From NCBI GenBank assembly GCA_027922465.2, contig BQMF02000236.1:310001-374000 (forward strand): DNA of 64,000 nucleotides. Direction: 5' to 3'. This DNA comes from Turritopsis dohrnii. Lineage: Eukaryota > Cnidaria > Hydrozoa > Anthoathecata > Oceaniidae. A program made the translations under genes and the position numbers. This document shows positions 23,601-38,600 of this stretch, in pieces; position 1 is the stretch's first letter; each line of letters opens with the position of its first letter. The notes below the pieces were generated by a model. That model saw only the letters and a list, made by a program, of their open reading frames with translations. It was not told where the DNA came from and ran no database searches.

Positions 23601-26600
23601 ATCTTTCACAATCATCGTTTAATCATTGTTCATATACTTACGCCTGTATTTACGCATGGTCTGTCTCGCTTATTCATGAATTTCTCAGCTGTTACTAAAA
23701 ATTAGACAAAAGTGAGGCAAGGTTTTTTTCCTAAGATCCCATTGGTTGGAATAAACGTCATTCCGTCGACATCGATTGATGTGTAGGGGACTTGGAGCTC
23801 GGCAAAGTCAGGATAACAGTGAAAAAAACATTGTCGAGATATCAACGATTTAAGTTTTTTCAAAGATCAAACGTGTTTACATAATATCTGAATAGAAATT
23901 AGCGAATGACGCATGATTGAAAGAAAAATACGAATAAAGATCAGCAACGTTTATAGAATCTTCACAAAAGATCACGTTTTAAACAAAAGACAATTATTTA
24001 AAAAATGTTGAGTAGAACACAAAAACGCATTTTTTGGAAAAAGTGCTTCTAAATTTAAATTTTTGACTCCACAAACTTAATCTATTATAAAAATTACATA
24101 GGAAACACCAAAACATTTTTTTTTTGCTATTTTTTGAGCAAATAGGTTAGAGACTACCCTTAAACACAATCTTAATGCCAAATTCTATTAGTTATAAGCA
24201 CAACATTGGCAATGCAAGAGCACTTTTCAAGAGATGAACAACAAAAATCATCACCAAAAACAAAATGTTCAAGTAATAAATAGACAAACTCACATTCCTC
24301 TTGTAATATTTGTCACATTTTGATCACTAAGATCCTTTGAATTTGTAATTTCAACACGAAAGTCTCCTAGATATCCTGCCCACTCCACAAGTTCTAAGTC
24401 TTGCCAGAAAATCTTCATTGATGATTCGCTAGTATTATGACCATGTATGTTTTGGGGAGGAACAGCTGGCTCTAAAATATCAATCTTATTATTTCAATGA
24501 CTGAATCCCAAATTGGATTTACTAAAACAACAGTGGCCATGAAGAGAAACAAAATTAGATTCCACTTCTTTTTACAGGACTAGGAATTTGGAATACAAGG
24601 TATAATACGCACCTTCCCCCTCAGTTCGAACAAGAATAGATATATCTGGTCCTTTTCCAATACTATTTGTGGCAGAAATATTGACAGCATATAATGTGTA
24701 AACCTCCAAGCCAGAAAACTCCACTATCTTATCTTCATTTTCTGGGACTATAACTGAGCCAAAATTTTGAAGGAAATCAGTTGAGTAACACGTAATTGTA
24801 TATGAAAGAATAGGTCCTTTTTGCTCGTCTTCCTTGACTGTTGACCAATATACAATTATACTTGAGGAATCAATAAAGGTTCCACTAGCATTTTGAGCTG
24901 AACCAATTGGGTCTAGAGTAACAGAAAAATTATACATGTTTTCTAAAATTAAGTCAGGCTAAAGTTCCAATCATCTCAATTACTTCATAGCAGAATAAAT
25001 GGAAGCCTTGAAATAACTGAGCCTTCAGGTTGTTATTCAACCATCATGCAGCTTTAAAAACAAAAGAAAACAACAGGAAATTGAAACTAGATTAATCTTC
25101 ATGATAGTTTTAGCAAATTACGGTTTAGGAATCCAAGAAGTTATTCCCTGGTTGTTCAGCATTCAATGTTTTACAGAACCGATGTTCCTAACTCTTATTC
25201 ATCGAAACATTAGTCAAAGAACAATTAACAAGAAGTGTTGAGAGGCTTGCAATACTAATCAAACAAATATATGGCATCTCATGTCAACAATGTGCCAGTA
25301 TTGAAATAATGTTCATCATAGATTTTGCTGATGTCAGCATTTGACTGCTTCAAAAGAACCCGTAAAACCACCATTACTGTGAGAGGCACAGTGGACCACG
25401 AAAATTCTAAATCTTCAAACCTAATCTTGTTTTCTTTACAAACCTTAATTAGCTACAAGAACAGATAGAAATTTCTTTGAAAAAATAGATTGAATTACTA
25501 ACAATCTTCTCCTGTCTTCTGGATCACTGCATTTCCAGGAGGACCAAATCCTTTAACAGTTCCTGCATGGATTGTGAATTGGTAATCGGTGTAACTCTCC
25601 AATCCTTGGATTTCACCTTCATTCAAAGTGTGTGAAAACAATGTGCTTCCCCTTTCTGTGCCACCTACTTTCTGATAAGTTACATTATAAACATGTGGAT
25701 AGCCATGCCACTGATCATTGACAATTGGAGTCCATTCAATGTTAATTGAATTTGCACCTGTTTCAGTGGCATCTGTGATGTCTGCACCAACCAATGGTAC
25801 TAAAAGAAATGGTAACATAAATTGATCAAGAGTTATTGTAGCTATCAGAGTTACAATAATGTTTTGTCAATACTCACATCCTTCGTCGGTTAGAACAGAG
25901 TAACGGGGAGAAGATGGACCATCTCCGACATCATTCCGCAGTATTATAGAAACATTGTATGCTGTAAAGACTTTCAAACCACTGATGTGCCCTTCAAATG
26001 ATGCTGACCTAGACCATAATTACTTTAGATACCACATACAGTTTAAAATCTTTGACAGAAACAAACTACTAATAGTCAAAAAATTCTTATTTCTTTACAG
26101 TATATTTTGGAAAAACTTCAAAGATAGAATTGAAACATGGTGATACAGAAAACACAACTTATTGTTGCTATTGCATTTAATCCTATCAGACAATCAAAAA
26201 TACACCATTCCCTACGTTTTTATTAATAAGTGAAACAAACTTCTTCTAAAATCTCTCATATATTACGATCTTTCACATTAAAATTACATAAGCGCACATT
26301 TCCACTTACTCTTCATAGTCAACCAATAATTCATGAGAATCACTTGGATCTTCCACTGAAATTGCAGTCAGCAAAAACTTCCCAATAAGTCCTCCCCATC
26401 CAAAGAAAGATACATTATTCCAACGTACATATAATGATGTTGTACTTGTGTTTTGGCTATCAGTAATTAATGGATAATCTTTCGGAGCTACAAGTATTTT
26501 AAAGATTATGTCATATTAAGTACATCAGAAACAGAACTGATACAATAACGAACATGACAAAAATATGCTAAGAAACAGGAAGAATCTAGTAAATTCTCTT

Positions 26601-29600
26601 ACTTGTCTGATACTATGAAAACGGCAAAAATCATTCAATGAAAGGCATAAAAATACTTTAAAGGAGAATTAATGAGCTTTCAATTTCCTTTATGTTCTAT
26701 AGTTGTGTTGTCCTTATTTCTTATTTTTCAAGCACAAGAATGTTGTCCAATGAAGCCTCTACGTGCCTCAACCTGTGTACTTTTTAAGATGACTCAAATA
26801 GATAGAAATAAAAAGTTTAACAAGTTTGGATGAAGCCACAATCATTTAAAATGGTCTACGTTTCACTTAAGTTTGGTGGCTTTTTGAAACAATTCTCCTT
26901 TAAAAACAACTTTTGAAAAGATTGCCTTAATTACCTCCAAATGTTGTTCGAATAAAACTAGTATTTGTATAAGGCCCCGCTCCAACACTGTTATTAGAAT
27001 AGATTTTCACTTCATATAGAGTATAACTTTCCAATCCACCAAACACAACATTAAATTGGTTCCCTTCAACCACTTTAATAAACACATCATTTTCATCATC
27101 AGCCTTTGAACAATAGACTGTATAATTTAATACAACTCCTCGTCTCAATGTCTCATCAACTTCATGCCATGAAACATTGATGCTAGATGAATTTATAGCT
27201 TCTCCTCTCAAATTCAACGCTGATACAAGGGGAACTAAAAAAGTAATTGTTGAGAATAATTAAAGCAAAAATTAATCAGAAGGCCCACCAAGCAAACTAT
27301 TTGATTTACAGTAAAGAGAGTCAAAATCTTCTTTGTATCAAATTAAGGGAAGTATCATACCGTCCTCTAAAGTTCTTATCTTTGTGATATTTCCATGTAC
27401 CCCAACACCAACTGTATTAGCAGCCGCCAAACAGATTTCATATAATGTATAAGGATTTAAGTCTTCCAGTATGGTCTCCATGTCAAAATCAGATACGTTC
27501 TTAAAATGTACATGATTGACTTCACGGAAGAATACATAATAGTTACCAATTTCCCCAGTCCAATCTAATAGATCATACAATCCCTCCCAGGCCACTTGAA
27601 TTTGATTTTTAGTCAGAGCATAACTGTTCATCAAGTCCATTTCAGGGGCTACTGAAGGAACTAAATAAAAAAAACAACATTTAAGAATATTACATGCTTA
27701 GATACTTTGCTAAACTTCGAACACAATTCTATTTTCATTACTCAGTACAAGAACGGAAAACAGTTTTTATGTACATTTTTTTAAACAGATCTTTTATCCT
27801 AAATAAATATTCGTTATTAATAATAAAAATTGAGTTACTTTGCTTGTTAGAAGACAAATAGATTAGAATAGAATAAAACTAAAACATGTATAAATACCTC
27901 CCGCAGCAGTTGCTACATTTTGAGATCCTGCTGGACCTATTTCATGTGAATTTCTCACTCTGATGAAGATTTGGTAATATCTGTATGACTGTAATCCACA
28001 GATAGTATAATTTTCAACTTTTCCTAACTCTATGACTCCCTCATGTTCACCATTTCCAGTAACTTTCACATAAGATAACTGGTAGCCAACGAGAGGTCCT
28101 AACAAATTCCATTCGTCTACAGGGCTCCACTCCACATAAATACATGATGAATTAATTGTTGCCAAGCTTCTGAAGTTTGGATAAGTGTAGGGCACTAAGT
28201 AAATCAATCCAAACAGAATGTTTTGAATAGAATTGTCATTTATATGGAATCAAAAATAAAAATTCAAAATAACTATTTAGAATCTGGAACTACACTCAAG
28301 CCAGTGTTTTTAAGACCACTTTCCTTAAATAACCACTTTGAACATTATGTAACATAATGACTTTAGTCCATAGCTTATCTGTATTAAATGGTTACATTTT
28401 CTTAGATCCATAAATTACTTTTTAAAATACAGTTACGTTAACATTATAGGCAGAAAACTTACATCACTAAAAAAATGCTTTTGCTGGCCGTTCAATTAGG
28501 CTTTATGCTTTTCAACAATTAATTTGGAAATACAATCAAATGAAAAAAAAAAGTATTCAGTATTACTAGCAGTAGCCAATCAATTTCCTTTGTGCACATT
28601 TCAATGTGTACCATTAAACAACCACATCAATGCTATGTTCATGAGAAGATTGACTTCAATGAAACTATAGCCCAAGTGACATGGTGTTGTGATACTTAGG
28701 TCTTACTCTAATTTCTACTCAATTTTGCTTCTTTCTTTGGTTGTTTTTTCATTATTTCAGCTTTTATGTGTAACTTTGACTTACCACCAGGTAGAGTTCT
28801 TGCATAAATGGGTTCAGTTTTCTCTCCATAAACTTCACCATAATATGAATAACCATGAATGGTAAAGGAATAGTTTTTGTATGCTTGCAGTCCATTTACA
28901 GAACATTGGGTGCTGTCTATACCATCACAGTATCTTGCAGATTCACCAATAGTATCCACTACTTTGTAGTTTATGTAAAACCCACCAAAACTAGATGGCT
29001 CTATCAAACTACTGCTGTTATAAAGGTCCCACTGCAGATTGATAACATGACTTGAAATGCTTTGGTTTCTGAAGTTTTCAGGAGCTGGAACTATATAAAA
29101 GAAATAATTGAAGGCTAATCAAAATTAATAAACTTAATTATATTGAATTGAAACTAAAGAGAATCACAATAGCGTTTCGGCATAGTCATGGTAAAATAGA
29201 AGAAAATAATTAAAAGTAAGACTGGCCATATCAAACCACCAAAATTACATATAAAATTAGTAGAATATCAAACGAAGATCGTAGATAATACCAACACTTA
29301 TTCATAGCAGGAAAAGCTTTTTAATTCATGCTAAAAAAACCATAGAATTCTATTGTTCATTCATATCACATGATAATAATATTATACAATATAGATTTAC
29401 ACAGAAGTATTAAGGCTTACATAGTGAGGTAAACATGGGAATAGAAGCATGAATGGAGATGATTATAATGCATAACAAGATGCCCTTACGGGCAGAAAGA
29501 TTTCTGCAAAATCTTTTGAAGCATGAAAAATGAAATATGCTATGAAATTTATAAAATTCGACAGAAAACGTTGAATGACCTAGGTGGGCTCGAACCACCG

Positions 29601-32600
29601 ACCTTTCAGTTATCAGACAAGTCCACTAGCCAACTGCGCCACGGAAGCACGTGTATTTCGTTATTGTATTATAAACCTTTTTTGACTCTTCTGTTTACAA
29701 AACGTTGAGAATTTATTTTCAGTAAGAAACGATGATCACAGTCCAAGATAGTTATTAGTTTCTTCTACAAATTTTCTTTTTTAACTGAAAATATGTTTTA
29801 TGTCTTAAAATATATTTAATATTGATCAAAGAAACTTTTGTAAATATATCGCTGACATGCCATGCACGGTGCTTTGGTTTCATGTAAGAGCACGCACGAA
29901 ATTTCAAAAAACCGCTAGGTTTGGACAGTAAGAAAAAAACGAAGAAAAAAAAAACGAAAGCCGGTTGTAAAGCCGGTTTTCCACTAGGCGAATTTATTCG
30001 CGCGAAGCGACTTTTTTCGCCGCTAAGCATGCGCAGTAGTGATATTGCGTCATATCATGCTGAAGTCAGCGATTCGCTTCAGCGAAAAAAAAAGTAGAAT
30101 CCATTTCTACTTTTTGTGGCGAAAAAAGTCGCAAGCCAATCAGATTGCTCCATGTCGTCGTGCTAGCATGAAGTTTTTAATTTTAATGATTGATTGATTG
30201 ATTGATATATTTTTAGTTAAGAAACATTACAAGTTCGTATAACTGTATAAATTTTCAGTTAAATTTAATTAACAAGAAGTTTTAAGAAAAGAGGAAAAAA
30301 GAACCGTTTGAGCAAAGCTGTGGCTTCAAGAAAAAAGGAGTGTTTTTTTTTGTTTCAGCTAAACGTTCAAATTTCTTCATAACTTTCTCGACAGAACAAC
30401 TACTTTATTATGAACAAAGTTTCTTCAAAAAAAATGTTTTTCTTTCTTTCAATTCATCAAATGAGTTTGTTGAAAACAATAGAGACTTTCCGTTCAACAA
30501 GTTGAAGCGATTAAAAGCATGTTTTTAAAAAGTTGCCTACACCATCATGTTTACACATTGCGATTTGTGGAAGCAACTCAAAGTTTCTTCAATTACCTGA
30601 AATGTGTAAACCCTGCTTTACGCTCCTGATATAGGCGTCGTGTACCCAATATCTCTTTTTATATTTTTCTTTTCTTTTCTTGCATTTTCGAAGTTATAAT
30701 AACTTTATTACAAAGAGTTTTCTTAACAGAAATGAACGTCTTGTTCTCTTCATGTTTACAAAATGTTTTGATTTTTGGCGCACTTTCGTACTGCTAGTGG
30801 AAATCAATTTTTTTTACCGCGACTTTTTTAGCGGCGAAAAAAGTCGCTTCGCGCGAATAAATTCGCCTAGTGGAAAACCGGCTTAATAGCTTTCTTGCTT
30901 TCGCAGAAATCTAATAATGTTCATGTTTCAAAGAAATCTAAAAATTGGAAGTACATACAGTTACAAAATTCTTTTACATGACAGCTACTGTTGCTTTCAG
31001 GTAATGGACAAAATTTGTGTATCCAATCTGGATGAGAGAATATGCAGGAATCATGTACTGCTGTCCATGCACCATAGCCACAGCTATCATCATTATCAAA
31101 AATACATTCAAAATGTGAACTACTCCCAGTTTCAGCAAGACCTGTGAACAGTAAAAATCATTACAGCAACAATGGATTCCTGATAAATAAAAAAGTTGGA
31201 ACAATAGAATATACTTGTGTTTTACTTCCCTTTTATAATGTGACATGGAAAGCGAAAAGGGACCATTTGCATATTACGCGTAATTTTACTTTTCTTACGG
31301 CGTAAGAAATTTATTTTATTAAAAATTACGCTTACGTAAGCGTAATTCCTCTTACGCTAGCGTAAGAATTTTAAAGTTTTTCTTACGGCTTACGGCTTAC
31401 GGCTTACGCCTTACGCCGTAAGAATTCTAAAAATTACACTTACGTAAGCGTAATTTTTCTTACGGCTTACGGCGTAAGAATTACAAAAATTACGCTTACG
31501 TAAGCGTAATTTTTAAAAAAAGTAAATTTCTTACGCCGTAAGAAAAATAAGTTCATTGTCTTTAAATTTTAGAATGTAAACAAGTGGGGGACGTTAAACT
31601 TGTGAACCCCAAACACAAGGATTGAGCGCCAATGCAAAGCTCGACTCTCTCAATCTTAACTTCCTTGTCTACATGGCCGAAACAATAAGTGCAGTATATT
31701 GAAGTTTCATGGAGTTTGAAGTTTTGTAAAGTGTGGTCAAAAGTGTCTTGCCATTGATTGACTAAAACGATCAAACGAATGTTTTTTGGTTTTTTTATTA
31801 AGGTTCGTTAAATAAGTTTAACAGTACGCTTTAAATAAGCAAACAAACCCATAGAAAAGCCCTTTCACTTTTTTTGGATTTGCCACTGATTACAGTAAAA
31901 TGTTACACTCAAGTTAAATGCTTGAGTTATAATTTATTGTGTTACACTTTCGGAGTGTAAAGTATTACGCTTACATCTTACTCCGAATACGGATTTCCAC
32001 GACTTTCAGAAAAGCGTCTTCAACCTTATGATGAAAAACTAAAGGGAACAGGTATGTATTTTTATTTAAATGAAGGTGAGTATTTCAAAAGAGAACTTTT
32101 GCAACTCGTCAAGCCGACGTTAAAATGTATTCATTTCCCTTTCCTTCCATTCATCCTACACCCATCCTGTGTCCCAGACTATTATCGGAATAAAGTTACA
32201 GAAGTCAATAAAAATCGCTAGAAACGGTGAACATACAATTTTTATGAAAATAAAGAACATTTTTATGAAAACAAAGATAAAACGTTTTCCACAAGGGATC
32301 ATCGAACGAACAACTTAAAATAGAATTAAAGCGGACGGTTTCTATTCGTAGTAACTTTCGAAATAACTGATTGTATGTTTTTCTTTAACTGAATGAGAAC
32401 CAGGTAAAAAAGTTTTCGAACATCAGTGAAAAATACGATGGTTGATTATGTTGATTAAATTTGCATAAGATGTATCACTCTTTGTGCACTCTTTGAATAT
32501 GTAAAAGTCAAATAAATATGCATTATTATAATAACAAAAAAAAGCCTCAGCTGCCGACCATTGAAAAATAATTTGTAAACTGACTTCATATTAAAACTCA

Positions 32601-35600
32601 TATTATGAATAATGATCACAAGAAATAATAGTTTTATGGACTTGTGTTTTATTACTGAAACTTTTTTTTCAGGAAGTGACTGGGAAGTCTATTTATTTTC
32701 CAAAAACGTTGTATTAGCGGCTAATTTGTGTACATGAAAGATCATGAAAACTCATAATCATATAAAACATATTGATCATGTTTACCTCAAAATTCTTAAC
32801 GTGAGCTTTTACAGATGTAAATAAGCTTTCCAAAAAAATGTATCATACTTGATGTAAAATTTATTTCATTAAAAATTACGCTTACGTAAGCGTAATTCTT
32901 CTTACGCTAGCGTAAGAATTTTAAAGTTTTTCTTACGGCTTACGCCTTACGCCGTTAGAATTCTAAAAATTACGCTGACTAAGCGTAATTTTTCTTACGG
33001 CTAATGGATTACGCCTTACGGCTTACGGCTTACGCTAGCGTAAGAAAAATTGCAATGGCTTGTCTTCCTTACGGCGTAATTTTAATGTGAATTAATATGG
33101 AAATTACGCCTAGTCAGCAGAATTTATTACGGCAAACAGGCGTAATTTTCTGGCAAATGGTCCCTTTTCGCTTTCCATGTATATATTTGACCCCAGAAAG
33201 ATCTAAAACCAGCACAAACTTACCGAATAAATAACCATACATTGGCACCCTCCGTTCATCACCACCTTCTTCATAAATACCAACGTATGGTTCATCCAAT
33301 AAACCAAGGCCAAAAGCAAACACATCTGAATCTAATGCAGCAATACCATAATAGAAGTAATAGGTGCCATCAAACCCTAAAAGAAACCATCACAATAATA
33401 TACTAATTATTAAGATGATCCAATCACTGCTACAACAAACTCTAAATTACCAAGATAACTAAATGGAATATCAAAAAGCACATGGGAAAACAAATTTTGA
33501 AAGTGATAGAAACGCTAAAAATTAAACCTTGGATAGCCATTCCAAATTACCACCTACTAGAGATCAAAACATTAATTAAAAAAGTGCATGGGATCACTTA
33601 TGCTTTATAAACCATGTTGAAAATATTGCTGATCCAACAATCTAGTGAATTTAAAGATCTTAATTCCCTAATTTCTTTGCTCAATCAACTTAAGGTGTGT
33701 AGATGTACTAAACTCGTGCAACTAAAATAATAGAGTTTTCTAAACCCATCATCTGGTCTGTAAAATAGCCTTGTAGTTCTTTAGCCACACCTTGAAATGG
33801 TTATGCATCAGAAGTGAAAGTGAAACATAGGTGTATGTTAATAAATGAAAAGTTGTAGACTGCATAATGTATCCTGTGATGACAAGTGATAATTTGGTAC
33901 ATAATAGAGCTCAAAAAATTGATTAACAAGTCTTTTTACAGTTTTTGAAAATTTCCTGTTCTTCTGATATTTCAAATTAAAAATATGAAATTATGCAATG
34001 CATAATTATGATGTAATAGGAGAGTGATACTGTTGATGTGTGTAACTTTTGAACTACTAAATAATTCTATTTCATACTTCACCATGTCATTTCACTAAGA
34101 ATTCTTGATCCATTTAATAAAGTAAAAAGATGTAATATTCATTTTATATATCAGTTACAGCAATGAGAAATTTTAACAACTCACTTATTACATCATAATT
34201 ATGCATTGCATAAATTAAAGCTAAGATCTTGAAATTGAGATATCTCAATAACAATAAAAACAACTTTCAGAGCTCTATCATGTCCCAAATTATAATTTTT
34301 CATTACAGGATCCCTTTAACAATATTAATGACAATAAAGTTTAAGTATGCATAGTAATCGGCTCAAAAACTGTTAAAGACATGTTTCCATTAAGCCCAAA
34401 TAGACTTTAGTAGTTGAACTAACTTTACTGAAAAGTTTCCCATTATTTTGATAATTCTGTAAAACAATTTTAAGACAGCTGAAATAATTTACTGACCAAT
34501 AATGAAATCATCTTGGTTCAAATTTCCGTGCAAAAAGAAGGACTTATTATGATGTGAATCTTGTCAGAAAAGACTTTATTTTATAGACCTGATGTGTGTA
34601 ATACAGTGATTTCAGTGGATTGACTAAGTGGTATGACTCAATACCATTTTGCATGGGATAAATTGAAGGGAAATCAATAATAGCATCTGAATCATTCATG
34701 AACAATAATGTAATGATACCTATTAAATCTAGGAGTTCCATGCAAAATAAAAAACTTAATATTACATTATCTTAAATTCAATAAGAATTATCAACCAGCT
34801 CATTACAAAAGTTTATGTTAACATTACACAAAATTTTCCAAAACTTAGATTAGTACAAGGAGCAGGAGAAACTTCGCTATTTTAAACTTGGGCATTTCAA
34901 ATACTTGCTCCACAACAATCAATTATTAGAAGATAAAAATTATATAATTGTGAACCTTGAAGCAATAAAACATACAACAATCACCTTCCTCATGAAGTTC
35001 ACTAATGTAAATTGGTACAAAAAGACAACAAAATGACAAATGAAAACAAAATATAAATAAAAGCCCGACTGTGAGGAGATATTTCGTTTCCATTTAAATT
35101 GTTATTGCAATAATCCTTGTACTTGGAGAAGTTTAAGTTACTAGCAATGTACTATAGCTTATTATGGCTTATGGCTTTTTTTTATTCAAACCCGCACAAA
35201 CCCGACTTTCTATTCAGACTAACCCATAGGCACTTTGAGGCGAAGGGTTATTTTGACACTCCAGCTGATATTCATCACAATTTGGCACTAATTTCGAACT
35301 AACACTTCACCCAGCCCTATTGATCCAAAAACATGCAAACACTTTATGAGTGATCTAGGTGATCTAGGTAGTAGCAATACCACCATCATTCCTCCCACAG
35401 TGAAAACATGACTGAACATATTGCACAAGAACTAACAATTCCCAAGTTTCTGCTTTTAATGTACTAAAAATAATGTCAACCACATTTCAATTCACTATAA
35501 TAAAGCATAATCGACATTTTGGAGCCAGAAAAATAGAGTAGTATTAGTCAACATTGTTCTGCAATATCTGGCATGTGATGTTTACACTTTCAGGTTGTAA

Positions 35601-38600
35601 TGTATCAGTACATACATATAGTCTATGTAAACTTATTTACAGAGTTGATGAATTTCTGCTTTCTATTATGACAGTTCCTGTTTTTTCAATATCTTCAAAT
35701 GTCAGTGTTCTTTTAATGATAGCTGTTGCAATAACCGTGCCGTTGCAATTATAAAAAAAGAAATCAAGAAAAATATCCTTGCTAAATAAATCAATACAAT
35801 ACAATGTAAAATTCTGAGCAAGAAAATAATAAATAAAAGGAAGCTCTGAAATTTTCAATTTTTTATTTTCTTCTACGAAGCAGAAACATGCAGTGTATAG
35901 AAATTTTAGGGACTTGTGAATGAAAGTTTTAAAAATTGAATGGGAAAGTGTTCAATATAAAAAGCTTCCAAAAAAATTGTAAAAGTATTCCTGGAATATA
36001 AAGAAACTAACATTTTGATGAAATAACATTAATAGCATTTTTTACATTACATTTACCATGGAATTTTAAGTCTACAATTATCCATTCTGAAGAAACAAAA
36101 AATCTAAACCCATTTTCCAAAAATTAGACGTAAACCAAATAATTTCCTAAGTTTACGCATGCGGAAATTGAATTAGTTGTTAGCAAGAGTTTGCATCACA
36201 AGCCCTATCTACCAATCGAAACATGATACAACAATGACAATGAAGAATACAAGGATGATATCAAAAAATAATAATAATGCATACCATGATATACGCCTTT
36301 TTCTGTTTCTGGATCCACATACCCTGAAACATCTTTAGATAAAATAAAAGAATGATTATGGAGTTATAATGATGTTTGCAGAAGATATTTTTATTTAGCT
36401 TGCAGCATTAAAAAGTAAACAGAATTAGAGGCAGCAATTGGGAATTGGTGACTACAAATATTTTGCATTAAAGCAAATAAACTTCACTGAATTTAAAATA
36501 AAAATTGCAAAATTGCTGCTACATCCAAACCACAGTACTTTCCTGGATTCACCATACTTTTTCAGAAACTATCTGTTTATCTTAGAACTAAAGTTTTCAA
36601 AATTTACTTTAAATTCACTTTGCCAGGATTAGCTTAAGTTTACTGTTTTTCCTCTTTCATGCTTTCTCAAGTTACTCTCTTATAAATAGAAAATTGATGC
36701 TATTATAGAAAATTCTGATTTTCACAATCTGTAAAAATATGTACAGCATAATGACTCACAAACATGGAAAGATCTATTTTGAGGTGAATGGAGTTCAAAT
36801 AATTTTTTAACAAACTTATGGCCTTAGCAAAAAGTCATTGGTAAAGTTTTTTCCTTCAAAATAATTTCATTTTGCAAAAAAATAAGCTTGTTGCTCAAAT
36901 TTTCTCTGTTGTGTTGCCATATTAGTATCAACTTTTCATATGTCACTCTTAAGCTAATGATATGTTTTATTCATTTCTTTACATTTGTGGTAATTATATA
37001 TAGTGATTCAAAAAAGATAGGTACGTTGTTGTCTTTCCTTTATCACATTGCTTTCCTTACAGTTACCAAACTAGAATTGTGTGATTTCCTGGCATCTGAT
37101 TGTTTAATGGAACAGCAGTAAAAGATAAATGATGAAATATGAAATGTTTCATTGCCTTAAATCATCAACAATTTTATTTTAACCTTCCTTCTCCCTGTAA
37201 ATGTATATAGATTGATCTGACTGTATATACAGCCAACGGTTCTTATCACAAACACCTATTATCCCGAACTGTCGCATCTAAAACTGTTTAGCCAGTCCCT
37301 TGTCTTATGTTCATCTTTCATTATCTCAAACCAATTATTCACTTGTTATCTCAAACTTCTGTTCAAATTTTTAAATTTGGAATGTTTTAGCAGAAAATGT
37401 TTGATTAAAAAACTTCAAAAAAATTGACAGTTTATATTTTTTTTCGACATGTTTTTTCGCTGTTCCAACATGGCAGTTGAAATAAACTTGGTTGTTAAAA
37501 CTTTGACTGTAAAATCCATGTGATTTTTTTCTCCATTTTAAAACTTGAACTTTTGCACTACTGCCATCTGTTATCTTGAGCACCTGCTAACTCGAACTTT
37601 CACTATCTAAAACTTTTTGGCCAGTCCCTTTTAGATTTAAGGTAAAAAGCTTAAAACTTGGTATCGTTTTCTTTGGGATTTATTTTAAAATATGTGACAT
37701 GTTCCGCGAAAAGGGACCACTTGATGTAACGCCTAGTGTAACGGATTTGTAACGGATTTGTAACGCCAGCGTTACAAAATTTGTAACGGATTTGTAACGC
37801 CGGCGTTACAAAATTTGTAACGGATTTGTAACGCCAGCGTTACAAAATTTGTAACGCGTATCAAGAGTATCTGCAATGCAATGTCTTCTTCTCTTCTCAC
37901 GTTCATAAAACTTTCACCGTGTTTACATTTTGTTCTAGTTTTTTGTTTTTCTTTTAAATCACATCAGTGAAAAATCAGAAGCGTTTCAATACGACTGAAA
38001 TTCATTGATAAAATTTTTGCGGAGACATTGCCGTTTCTATGGGAATGGCACCCTTAGGAAATATCCACTACTGTGATCCATCGCGGCGCCAGACAATTAA
38101 GCTTACACTAGGATCAACAGCGGAGTCACTCCTTTCCCAAGAAAGCAATGTCCTAGAGAGTTCCAGTTGACTTTCCTTACTGCTCTACCTCCCTCTCGAA
38201 CAGCAAAGTCGGACTAACGTCACCTAGTTTCAACTGGACAGATGAAAAAACACTTTACTTTTACTCTGTAATCGAAGTGCGTTGCCACACAAGCATTAAC
38301 ATAGAAGATTAAATTTGAAGTAAGGTAAGTGAAAGTCATTATGGAGGTGAGTATCTTAAAAGAAAACTTTTGCAACTCGTCAAGCCGACGTTAAAATGTT
38401 ATTTCTCTCTTCCCATTTCCCATCATAGTTTACACTAAGTTGCTTCAAATTTGCGATGATGGTTGTGTATCTCCTGGTATCTATAAAGTTATGTTAACAA
38501 TACATTGCACAAATAATGCTCATTAATTATTTATCATGTAAAGTCTAAGACACGTAGGATGCAGCAACTTCGCTTTGAATTAAATCTCAAGTGAGTTCCA

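Noticed and set aside
29576..29648. Functional tRNA-Ile gene
   Set aside because: The acceptor strands do not pair and the anticodon stem is poor.
29523..29708. 61-codon plus ORF (LGGLEPPTFQLSDKS) as a gene
   Set aside because: It is the antisense translation of the tRNA-derived sequence.
30974..31246. 90-codon minus ORF with hydrophobic stretch (VHILNVFLIMMIAVAMVHG) as a membrane protein
   Set aside because: This is another frame of exon 9. The frame that follows phase from exon 8 gives the Cys-rich reading and joins exon 10 in frame.
31562..31774. 70-codon minus ORF inside element A
   Set aside because: Not shared with element B and without motif; probably chance.
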